Shown piece after piece: positions 10,213 through 19,790 of a DNA stretch of 64,000 nucleotides. The stretch's first letter is position 1, and each line of letters starts with the position of its first letter. The position numbers and the translations under genes were made by a program. The notes under the pieces were generated by a model that saw nothing but the letters and a program-made list of their open reading frames with translations, did not search any database and was not told the origin of the DNA. Location: positions 15,222,001 to 15,286,000 of the forward strand of contig NW_023503493.1 in assembly GCF_014529535.1 (NCBI RefSeq), read 5' to 3'. The stretch is from Bradysia coprophila (taxonomy: Eukaryota; Arthropoda; Insecta; Diptera; Sciaridae).

Positions 10213-11034
10213 ATGGGTAATCCGGAGATCAAGTGTTTCATCGAAAATTCATCGGGCAAGTGGTCCAAATTTAAAGTGGATACGGTTGAATATGTAATCA
10301 AATTCGATGTGAAGGAAGAAGGTGATACTCTACAATCAATTGATTGCTCGTTAAGTGACTACCAGACAATATGGTTTGAAACGATTCCATCTGACGAGTT
10401 CATTGACAGACTGAAAAGATGTAACCCGTTGTTGGCATGTAAAGAATTGATGAGTAGAATAATATGGACAGTTACTGGAATACCACAAAATGGCGACAAC
10501 GTACAAATAACTATGAATGACACCGATTACCAGCGCTTAAGCACGAAGTACTATCTATCTGATGGTTCCGATCCAATTCCACTAAAATTTTATTGGTCAC
10601 TTGAAAAGGGCTCTGCTAGATATATCTACGAATTCTTCAACGAAATGTTGATGAAAATATCCGATTTGGAAAAGGCAAACGATCTCCTGCATGAAACGAT
10701 TCGTAACAAAGACCAAGAGCGTGACAGGATTTCAGCAGAAGAAAAGCTCTCTTTAAACAACTCTGATTCATCTACCGAAATGGATGGCATTTGTCACGAA
10801 GGCATCACATGTAATAACTGTGAAATGGACATATTTGGACATCGGTACGTTTGTTTGGAATGTGAAGACTACGATCTTTGTATGAACTGTGAGCATAAAG
10901 AAATGCAGCATACACATCATATAATGGTTCGATATGCTCGACCAGATGATAAGCTTCGGGCGGAAGAGCTATTCCGAGTTTTCAGTAAGCAACCAAAACA
11001 AACAGCAAAAAGGTCTCGATCTGCAAGGCATTAG
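10213..11034 (+). CDS. XLF/NHEJ1-like head plus coiled coil plus ZZ zinc finger protein, copy B
   Basis: Single-exon gene of 273 aa with ATG at 10213, paralogous to copy A at 7305-8153. By eye the two agree over roughly three quarters of positions, with a nearly unbroken identical block at residues 61-91. It has the same architecture: XLF-like head (about 20-130, with SLSDYQTIWFE and PLKFYWSLEK), coiled coil (133-175), a shorter linker, and a ZZ finger (195-240; C200/C203, C214/C217, C223/C226, H233/H236). It ends in a basic tail (KRSRSARH). The linker and coiled coil diverge most, while head and zinc ligands are kept, which suggests both copies are under selection. AATAAA lies near 11176. 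About 60 bp of 5' flank, including GCTGTCATTTTA and GACCCCAAAAA, is also shared with copy A. Confidence 0.75.
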   Translation: MGNPEIKCFIENSSGKWSKFKVDTVEYVIKFDVKEEGDTLQSIDCSLSDYQTIWFETIPSDEFIDRLKRCNPLLACKELMSRIIWTVTGIPQNGDNVQITMNDTDYQRLSTKYYLSDGSDPIPLKFYWSLEKGSARYIYEFFNEMLMKISDLEKANDLLHETIRNKDQERDRISAEEKLSLNNSDSSTEMDGICHEGITCNNCEMDIFGHRYVCLECEDYDLCMNCEHKEMQHTHHIMVRYARPDDKLRAEELFRVFSKQPKQTAKRSRSARH

Positions 11035-11660
11035 TGTGACATTATTACGTTTTAGATTCTGTTTAATTATTTAATCGTTTACTAGAATTTGAATTACATT
11101 TTAATATATTGAATTATGAGACAAAGTCTGTATCGGAAATGGACGACATAACGTTGTGATCCTTTCGAAATACGCACAATAAATGTTTTTTTGTAAGCGA
11201 ATTTATTTGTTTCATATTATTCAATAACAACTTATTTACAATAATTTGATGCAGCGGGTATGAGGTGTGTTTGGGACTAAGCCTGTCTTGCCCGTTTCCC
11301 GTCTATATACTCATTGAAGAGTATAACCTGAAGTGAATCATAACTCGCTGATCCATGAAGCAATCGTCTTCTTCTCGTCTTTTCTTCCTCTTAACACATT
11401 AATTCCTGAACCCAATACCACATCTGTATACAGAAATACAGTTAAAACAATGCTCTGATCTGATACATCTCGCAATGAGAATGGACTTTTTTACCTGTCA
11501 TCTTAAGAAAGACGCACAGAGGGGTTAAGAAGGTCTACGGATTATCTGTGTAAGAAAAGAAATCTCGTCCATTGATCCACCGTTCACTCAGAGTCTCAGC
11601 GTCAGTTTTTTATCATATTAATACTTCAACCGAGCTAAACAGAACAATAAAAGGTGTTAA

Positions 11661-11768
11661 GGAATCTCGCGCCGCGTCATTCACAATAATTCACAAAGTG
11701 ACATCTTCCCTATACAAAATGTGTCAAAATGTGAATAATTTATTGTGAATGACGCGGCGCGAGATTCC
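11661..11768. mobile_element. Perfect 29-bp-arm foldback MITE
   Basis: The arms GGAATCTCGCGCCGCGTCAT...AATAA (11661-11689) and their exact inverse (11740-11768) enclose about 50 bp. GC-rich arm segments stand out against the AT-rich background. I found no clear target duplication. Confidence 0.75.
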
Positions 11769-11779
11769 TGGCAACCAGT

Positions 11780-11965
11780 TTCGATGGGACCATAAGTCGC
11801 GATGAAGGCAAACAAGATGTAACAAAGTTACTTAGTTCGAAGCCAATTAATGTTACCGAAGTGTGTCGGGCCGTTGAAACCTCGCCCGAATGTTATTCTA
11901 TCGAGTTCGGTGTGATGAAGTGCGGTTGTAAGCGACCGGATTATTGCGACATTACGAAGCCCTAG
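11780..11965 (+). CDS. Possible orphan coding exon, Cys-rich C-terminus
   Basis: An acceptor-like CAACCAG precedes an open stretch of 61 codons ending in TAG at 11963-11965. The C-terminal half carries five Cys in a pattern C-x8-C-x9-C-x-C-x6-C, with segments PECYSIEF and CGCKRPDYCD that look protein-like. No upstream exon or start was found, and it begins right beside a MITE. It may be the last exon of an unrecognised gene, a decayed remnant or chance. Confidence 0.3.
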   Translation, partial: FDGTISRDEGKQDVTKLLSSKPINVTEVCRAVETSPECYSIEFGVMKCGCKRPDYCDITKP

Positions 11966-12262
11966 GAGGGTGAATTTCTTAAAAAAAAATTGAGTACAAA
12001 TAAAAAACTGAAAATTTTGGCGTGATGTTTGTTTCATTCGAGTGGTGAAATTCACTCATACAGGTCAACTCAGATAAAGTGTTAGAAACATTTCGATTAG
12101 AAGAGGAAGAGATAGGGTAACAAGGTTATGAGCCTCCTGTATTTTAGTTACGAACCTGTGATTTTATCTCTTTCAAGCACATAATTGTGTCACTCAATTT
12201 TCTTTTTCAGTGCTTATAACTGGAAGCGGGCTCGTAACTAACCTATTTACCATCCTAACTAG

Positions 12263-12529
12263 TTTAGTCGCGTTGATCGATTCAATGATCTACAAATCAA
12301 AGAAACAACACAATATGTTGACCAGATTCTTCCAATCAACTCCTTTCTCAGACGACAAAAATGGACTAACATTCTTTACCGCCTGTCCCATGCGAAAGTT
12401 GGACATTACATAGACCAGAATACGTTGGATGCTGCTATGCAATTCATTAATTCGGAAAACATTTTTGTGATGCTCCCACGTGTATTTTTGAGCAACTGCC
12501 TTCGGTGGTTGTCTTTTCGACAAATGTAG
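12263..12529 (+). CDS. Possible orphan coding exon
   Basis: After an acceptor-like CTAACTAG there are 88 open codons to a TAG at 12527-12529, with balanced, protein-like composition (for example DQILPINSFLRRQKW and VMLPRVFLSNCLRWL). A neighbouring stretch at 12063-12117 is also open between an acceptor and a donor, but its phase does not join to this one. There is no recognisable domain, and chance cannot be excluded in AT-rich DNA. Confidence 0.25.
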   Translation, partial: FSRVDRFNDLQIKETTQYVDQILPINSFLRRQKWTNILYRLSHAKVGHYIDQNTLDAAMQFINSENIFVMLPRVFLSNCLRWLSFRQM

Positions 12530-13333
12530 AATTTGTACATTCGAGCCGAAGGTGACTATTGTTCCCTAATGAAATTATTTGAAATTACGCGTCCACTAAA
12601 GCGTAATTTTATATAAAAAATTAAGCAAAGTTTCACACAATAATTTCGCAGTCAATCTGTGTGGACAGTATAAACTTTAATCAACTCACTGTATCAAAAA
12701 CAATTAACTATTAAAATTTATTGTAAAACATTTGAATGGGATTCCATATATCACAGTGCGAGCATAATACAATACAAGCCATAATTTTATTATTGTTTTA
12801 TCAATTCCACCAATCGCCAGTCATAACCTATGATGAGAAGTCTACGAAGAAAGTAAAAATTCCATAGAAAAACACTGAATGTTAATTCACTTTTAGAAAA
12901 CTAAAATAAATTATGCTAATGCAATATTTACGTGTGCAGATTATTTAAATGCGTTTATTAAAGTTTCGTCAATTCTGTTTGCAATGCACGTAAATTGTTT
13001 CATTTCAAGTGATATTTTTCAGTTTGTTTAAAAATGCTGTCCATAAAGATCCGCTTCTTTCACTTGCTAATTGTTTTAGATTGGTATGTCGGTAATTTAA
13101 AAAAAAAGAAGAAAAATTGATTTTCAGCAACAAAAATAAATCGCAAAAAGTGTGATCTTCGTTAGCAGAATTATGATGCAGGTCAGGGTCTATTTTCAAG
13201 AAATTAATTTCTGGAACTTTTCGAAGTTTGATTTTTTTTTTGATCTTTGAAAAGGTCTTCGAGTCTTTAAATAATAAGTTTTTCTTCAATACTTTAAATT
13301 GTTTTCAAGTTGCTTCTATGAAATTGTAGAATT
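12530..13333. other. AT-rich intergenic sequence
   Basis: No supported gene. The minus-strand frame at 13005-13289 is Lys/Phe-rich low-complexity translation of AT-rich DNA. Confidence 0.5.
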
Positions 13334-13572
13334 TTAACAGGCATCGGTGCTTAGCTAAATTTATAGCCTACATTTGTTTGTCTCCAATTTCATTTTAGAT
13401 TATATTTTTTCATAAGAATCCTTTTTGAAAAATGTACGACCGCAATAACGACTACGAATGTGTACATTTTTGAAAAACGATTCTGATGGACAGATATCAA
13501 AAGTGAACTAAAATGTAGCATTTAAACTACGCCCAAATGTATACTTTTCAGCAAAGCATCGATGCCTCTTAA
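13334..13572. mobile_element. TTAA-bounded foldback MITE, copy 2
   Basis: This relative of the element at 4161-4571 runs from TTAACAGGCATCGGTGCTTA to ...AAAGCATCGATGCCTCTTAA. It shares the internal word TTTTTGAAAAATGTACGACC with copy 1. It is 239 bp, shorter than copy 1 by loss of the central arms. Confidence 0.65.
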
Positions 13573-15171
13573 CAAAATGTAAGTAATTGAAGTAAGCAAA
13601 CCAAACAATTTATATGTTAATTAAGCCCTGCAAACATAGATTATGAAATTTGATGTCAGATTTGAAATTGATTGAAACATTGAAGTTCTCACGCATGCCT
13701 AATGTGGTTATACATAGCAAAATGAATGTTAAAACTAACGAAGTAATAGATTTCTTATCAGTCTGAATTCGTTAATTATACTGGTTATGAACTTACCCGC
13801 TGAGAAAACACTTACTAAAGTGCATGACAATGGAATGCACAACTCTCTGTGGACTCGACCCACATTTTATCCTTAGGCTAAAACGTCACCTTGACCCTAA
13901 CAAAATTTCAGTCGGTTTATTTCCGGAAAATGAAAATGAAATCTGAAAATTCATACACAAATATTTCGATCTCATTTATTAGATGAACGACGTAAATTCA
14001 TGATAGCAATGTAAATGATGGTAAACGTACGATACGATTCTATCAATGAAAATATTGGCTCTCAGTTGATTTTTTTTTTTTTGTTGCACATAACATCTTC
14101 AATATACCCAACGCAATATCTCACAACTGTTCAGTTTTTAATCAGCCGATCAACCGAACAGTACGGTGTTGTGTGGTATCATTCAATTGATTATTAACTT
14201 TCACCCAATACACAATATTGTTGAAAAGTGCACTATAGACGGGAAACAATAGTGATATGTAATTCGTTGAAGATACACGTGCATTGCGAATCGAAAATTT
14301 TGCATCAAATTCGAAGATAAAATCGGGCACATTAAAGACGCTGTTAGATTGTTAATGCTGAAACTAATGAAGTCGATGTGAATAGCAAATTATGAATTCT
14401 TTAGAATTTTCGTTTTCATTCAAAACATTGTCATTGATCAACTCATTGATTGTTATTTAGTGTTCTCTGGTTTCATTCAACTTAAATAATAGACTTTAGT
14501 GTTGTGCAGAAGAAATAAAGTGAGTGCTTACTTGCGTGCGAGTTCTCGAACAAAAATTTGTTTGTCTTTTTCGGTTATGATACGCAATATTCAGATGCAA
14601 TTCTTTTGCTGAGTCAGGTCATTCGTAAAACAAATCCTTGAATGATTTTGTCTGACAACATTTCACAGACGACAACCAAAGCACCAGTATGATTGGCAGT
14701 ATTCATATCTATTACTTCCTTTGCACTAAGCGTTTTCAACGGATCTATGAAAATCTTTTACTTCGATAGTTTCGACATACATTTTGTCTTATCAACGGGT
14801 AGTGGCCGGAGTTCATTTCTTATATTTGTTGTCATAGACATTAACAGATGAAAAAGCTGTACGGTTTCGTAGAATTGCAATCATTTTTAAAATAGCTCAA
14901 AAGTTTTTAATTTTATGAGTTCTAGGGTGGACACATCAGTGTTGGGATATGTATCAGTAGTCGTACAAGATTTATTAACTTTTTTTCTGAATTAAAGAAC
15001 GATAGTTGTCCGGAACGTGTCCGGAGATTCGTGCTGCCACCCTACGATCCTCTACAATTTAAGGCATCGATGATCCTAATTACATTTTGTGTTCTATTTT
15101 TAAAAGAGTGATTGTTGATTGATGAACCGTTAAACTGGATGACTTTTTTTAATTTTAGATTTTATTAGACA
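13573..15171. other. Intergenic and upstream region of the secreted-protein gene
   Basis: No supported gene. It contains three sites of a dispersed 14-bp word (GAAGTAAWAGATTT and its inverse) at 13740, 14705 and 14751. A TTTCACAGACGACAA word at about 14666 recurs near 51814. Confidence 0.5.
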
Positions 15172-18100
15172 ATGGCGATCAATAGCTATCTATTAGCATT
15201 GCTAATATGTGTGTCATACCAAGCAGCGAGCAGGGAGATCCCTCCAAATTTAACAGTTCGAAGTTGGTCTAATGCAGCACAAAGCGTCACCACTGCTGTA
15301 CCTACGAGTAAGTGTTTTAACTTAAAACTTTTAAGCCAACAATATTTATTCTCCATTTTATTTCACTTTCATTGTATTATGGACGATCTTAGACGACGAA
15401 AAACTACTGTTCAATATTCTACTTTTTGTCGTCAATATAAATGCATTACACCGCCATTCACAAACAACAGAAAATTCAATGATTCTTTATAAAAAAAAGC
15501 ATTTAAAAGTGTGCGACACACATCAGAGAGAGTTGTTATTCTGAGAATGTTCAATAGAAATTATTATGTGTGACTTATTGTAATCAAACAGCAACTTTTA
15601 AATGGTCGTGTCGAAGAAACCAATCGATGCAGTTTCATTTCATTCCTGAATCGAATGGACGGCAAGTGAAATTGATGAACACAACATGCAACACAATCGG
15701 CATTTTTTTTATCTTCTTTATTGTGTACAATGCACTGTAACCGCCAAAATGAAGATGCAATGTGTGATACGAAGACAAATATTGAATTTCAGTCATTTTT
15801 GTTTCACATAATGTTACCCGGTAGTTTCCGGTTCTTCCAGTTTTTTTTTACTATACAAAATTGAATGCACACACGGTGTGGTCTTCATTGATGATTTTGA
15901 TTCATTAAACATTCACACACAGGAAACATTATCACCTGTATAATTACTGAGTCTCTAAATTTTTTTATCAGAGCTCTTTCAACAGATTGCAACAAAATCT
16001 TTTACTTCAATTGATACTTATTTGAACATAAATTTTTCTCTGCTGTGATATATTTCTTCGCCTATTTTTGGCTTAGTTATGCATATCATCTGTGATGCCC
16101 AGGCATAAAACGAAAAAATTGCAATTGCTTTCATCTTGTTGCACCTATACTACATTAACAATTACGTCACGAAATATACACTATATGCATGCATCATAGA
16201 ACGGTGTTTCAATAACACCAGACTTGCATGAATACAAAGATACAAGAAATCGTAAACTCGGTCAATAATATTTTATGAATGAAATTTGTAAGCTCATCGA
16301 TGTGATGGAAAAAATTAATTATTTACGAAACACTGCATAGTAGTGATTCTCGGTACACAGAGGAAAATCGTGAATTTGATGGACGATTTTTGTACAATCG
16401 AAGAGGGTTTTCATTCTGCACCTTGACTGAATCCTCTGGAAGGTTTAATTTTCAATTTGCATATGATGTTAGATTCCCATATCCAATCTTTTGCAGCGAC
16501 TTATGTAGATTGTTATCGAAGTAACATTACCAAGGGAAAATTCGTAGTCAATCAACAACTTCAACAGCTGATAACTTCAAATTTTAACCAATTTTGTCTT
16601 AGAAGGTAGTTGAAATAGTAAATCCATACGTTCGTTCGAACAGGATCGAAGATGATTTGGTAGAATAAATGTCCCAGAAACATTATCTGAGGACGCATTC
16701 TGAGGCGTTTTTTATGTGGCCATGAGTTCTAATTTATGAAACCTTAGGAACGCTGACTGAAATGCTTTTGGCTTAATAAAAAAATTCTCACTAAGGAAAT
16801 GGCTCTGTAGGAAGTCGCAATCGGATTTCTACCACGCCAAAATCGGTCGCATCCGTTAACATATATTTTCATTGTGTAGCGTAGCATATCTTAACTCTTA
16901 ACCTACATGGAGAGAGTATAACGAATTGGCATTATTGCAGATAGGTTGACACCACATTTAGAAGTAGCAACGCAGGATTTACAAAATTAGGAGGCCTAAA
17001 ATCGGACAAAATCGGACTACGTTGTGTTAGAAGTGTAATGAAATTTGCAAGACGACACTGTCTGATCTTAGGCCTCTTAAATTTGTAAAAAATGTGTATG
17101 AGGTCTCTAGAAAGCTGCTTTGGAAATAGTAAAGAAATCAGTTTTATGAAATGTTTGTACTTACTTTATAAGGAAACCAGAAACTGTCAACGATTGATTT
17201 TTTGAACTGAAACTTTTCGTCTAATAGTCGGGTCTAAGATTTTTGTCTGTGCATCATGAAACAGGGACTTCCACTTATATGAACAATTTTCTAAAATTCC
17301 TTGTCCGTGAAAAATTCTTTAAATTTTATTTGCAGGCAAATCATTCTTCAATTCTCGGTTAGAGTACAGTAATAAGTGGTTACCGGTTGGACGAAGTGAT
17401 CCGCTCAAAAATGATCCAACCTACGATTACAGTCCTCCTACCATCGATCATCGAATTCATTACTGGGATGAAAAGTCAACCAAAACCAATGGGAACAAGA
17501 ATGAAATTTTACTGTTGGGAGTGTCTTCCAGACGACAGTACAACCATAACTATGTTCAACGGCCTTCGGATGTGAGTTCCCTTTGAGTTTTTCGTAATAT
17601 TTCCCGTTTTGATATTTTGATAACACCAAGCAGATATCAACCGTTATGCTTCCGCCTCCAATTCAGTCCGTGCAAAAGATAAGTTTCAAAAGTGAAAAAA
17701 GTCCGAACAGACCATCTCATTTTGGAGCACACAACAAATGGCAAGACGCTGTGTCATCGGAATCAAACGTTCGACCAACGATAGTGTTCCCAAATGCAGC
17801 TCCAACAATTTACGATCATAAATTAAACTCCAATGCGGATGATGTTAACAAATTGTTGAGTCACACCGACATTCATTCTTCAATGTACACCAAATCGAGT
17901 CAATCTAAAAAGTCCTGGCTACAAGATCTGCTGCAAAAGGAAGTTGCACGACCAACATCTCCACCTTCGCCTCATGTTCAAATCGAAGCGCTTACTATGC
18001 ACAAGCTTGATGATATTAACCGCTACAAGACCGAGATGTCTACAGAATACTACATCGAAGTTACACCGCCATACTTTGTTCCAACCATTCAACCATCAAT

Positions 18101-18491
18101 AGCAAAAGAAAACCAGTTTTTGTTTAAAGAAATGCCAAAACCAATGAACCCAATGAATTTAATAATTCAGGGCCACTCCAGGGTCAAGACGTACGGTCAA
18201 GGAGCCGATGAAAGGGATCCAAAAATAATTGAAGTGAAAGGTGTCGAAAACCCGGTTGTAAATCGAGTGGTGTCAAAGGATGAGAATGGTGTTCAATTTG
18301 ATGTGAAACATTTACATGCCATTAGCAGTAACAAGACTGTCAGTACGCATGTTAATTCAACAGTTGAGTCGGGAAATTCATCGGTAGCAGGACTTTTAAG
18401 TCTGTTAGACTTGTCGTTTGGCGATATTTTAAGCGATAATTCACCTGATGTAGTAAATCGAACCAAGTTGCAAGAAAATAAAGTATTGTGA
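15172..18491 (+). CDS. Unrecognised secreted protein, three exons
   Basis: Exons 15172-15307, 17336-17571 and 17634-18491 join in phase to 409 aa; donors are GTAAGT and GTGAGT, acceptors TTTGCAG and CCAAGCAG. The first exon encodes a clear signal peptide (MAINSYLLALLICVSYQAAS). The mature chain is hydrophilic, rich in Pro, Ser, Lys and His, with no obvious membrane segment or zinc or enzyme motif. Exon 2 has a Tyr/Asp/His-rich stretch (DYSPPTIDHRIHYWDE). The C-terminal exon is long and low in hydrophobics apart from a Leu-rich patch near the end (AGLLSLLDLSFGDIL). I do not recognise the family; a secreted or cuticle-associated regulator or propeptide is possible. Confidence 0.8.
16981..17096. 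mobile_element. Small foldback MITE in intron 1
   Basis: ACAAAATTAGGAGGCCTAAA and the inverse end TTAGGCCTCTTAAATTTGT form arms of about 27 bp with few mismatches around a 60-bp centre, within the first intron of the secreted-protein gene. Confidence 0.6.
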
Positions 18492-18782
18492 ACATTGCGG
18501 AGCTTACTTTTCTTTTCATTTGTGTCCGATGGTGCCGTGATTCTTCCATAAAATCGTCGACGTTGTAACTTCCATAAAATGAGAATGAATTGACTTAAAA
18601 AGGGTAAAAATGTATAATTCTGTTAACCTAAATGGACAATGTGGTACATGCATAACATTTAGTCGATGGTCTTCATTATTATCGGCGGAGTGGTATTTTT
18701 GTATTTCCCGAGATCCTAAACCTCATCCACGAAAAGCATTTCTATAACAAAAAGGGTGTCTCTCGTCTCAGTGGTACAATTT

Positions 18783-19300
18783 TTAGTAAACTTCAATAAT
18801 CCTACCAACAAGTTTGTCAACGGAACATTGCTCTCCATCTAAACGCTGTGGCGATTTCCATCGAAGCAAAGTCGGTAAGTAAACCAGATGAGTTCGAGGA
18901 TCTTTCCGGAACGGACAATTAGAATCCTTCCAGCTAGAACAATCTGTTATAGAGCTTAGAACTGTAGTTGAATATTCGAATCGGTCAAACTTACAACTCC
19001 CGGTCACCAACATCAACGTGAATGAAAAAACTCTCCTCGTCAGAATACTTTAGACATTCGTACACCACTGGTTCGGCTGTGACGCAAAGAATAGTTCTCA
19101 ATTTGATTATTGCATTCGTAGCCGTTGAAATAATTGTAAGTAAAACCTTTGACACAATACGAACACCAACTTAAGCCAGTTTGTTGTTCTTTTCCGCCGG
19201 TAAAGAAAACATGAATTGTTTGTCCTGAGCCTTCCAGACTTTCAGCTAATTTAGTGAATTCTTCATAACCTTTTACTTGATGTTCAACCACCATTTTCAT
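18783..19300 (-). CDS. TXNDC17: Thioredoxin domain-containing protein 17 (TXNDC17/TRP14)
   Basis: Three exons on the minus strand, 19147-19300, 18995-19076 and 18783-18933, give 128 aa; the family is about 123 aa. The redox motif is WCSYC (C46, C49) in place of the usual WCPDC. It is followed by VKAEPVV, then DVGDRE-FWKD, NCPFRKDPRT and LPTLLRWKSPQRLDGEQC, all diagnostic of this family. The last splice uses the acceptor GTTCTAG; the ATAACAG acceptor 14 bp upstream would give an early stop. TRP14 is a cytosolic disulfide reductase dependent on thioredoxin reductase that acts on cystine and small protein disulfides. The two introns are only about 70 and 60 bp. The gene diverges from Vps52, with 490 bp between starts. 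Confidence 0.88.
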
Positions 19301-19790
19301 CGATTTGTTTCACAAAAATAAATTATTTTAAGTTTTAAAATCGTTCAAGACTCAACTACTTTTCAACTCGAAATGAACAGATGATTCAATTTTGACATTT
19401 CGTAAATGCAACTTTCGTGGATCCTATTTTCTTGTTGCATCAGTCAAACGGTGTAAAAAATATATTTGGGTCGCGGGATTGTCTCGTATCGAAATTTCTA
19501 GATAGAATGTGCTCGCTCATTAAATTCCTAAACGTTTTTAGCTCGTTTGTCATGTAAGATCGTCGAAAAACACACATCAGAGGCAGTGTTACACCTCAAA
19601 AATTATTTCAATAATTTCCCTCTACTTTTCGCTTTGAGTTGTGGAATCTAAGCGCATCTTTCTTGGCAAATGTCACAAATGTCACGTCTTTGAAAACTTC
19701 AAATTCTTTTGGGCTGTCAAGAAAAAACATCATCACATCACACGTAAATACAAAATAGACGTCCTATACGGGCTGAACTAGATCCTAACA
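19301..19790. promoter_or_regulatory. Shared divergent promoter region, TXNDC17 / Vps52
   Basis: A 490-bp interval separates the two ATGs on opposite strands. No TATA box is evident near either start, as is common for housekeeping genes. Confidence 0.45.

Noticed and set aside
13005..13289. 94-codon minus-strand ORF
   Set aside because: Lys/Phe/Leu-rich translation of AT-rich DNA without protein-like motifs.
18934..18947. Acceptor ATAACAG for TXNDC17 exon 3
   Set aside because: Using it brings an in-frame TAG; the GTTCTAG acceptor 14 bp downstream restores the conserved WKD segment.
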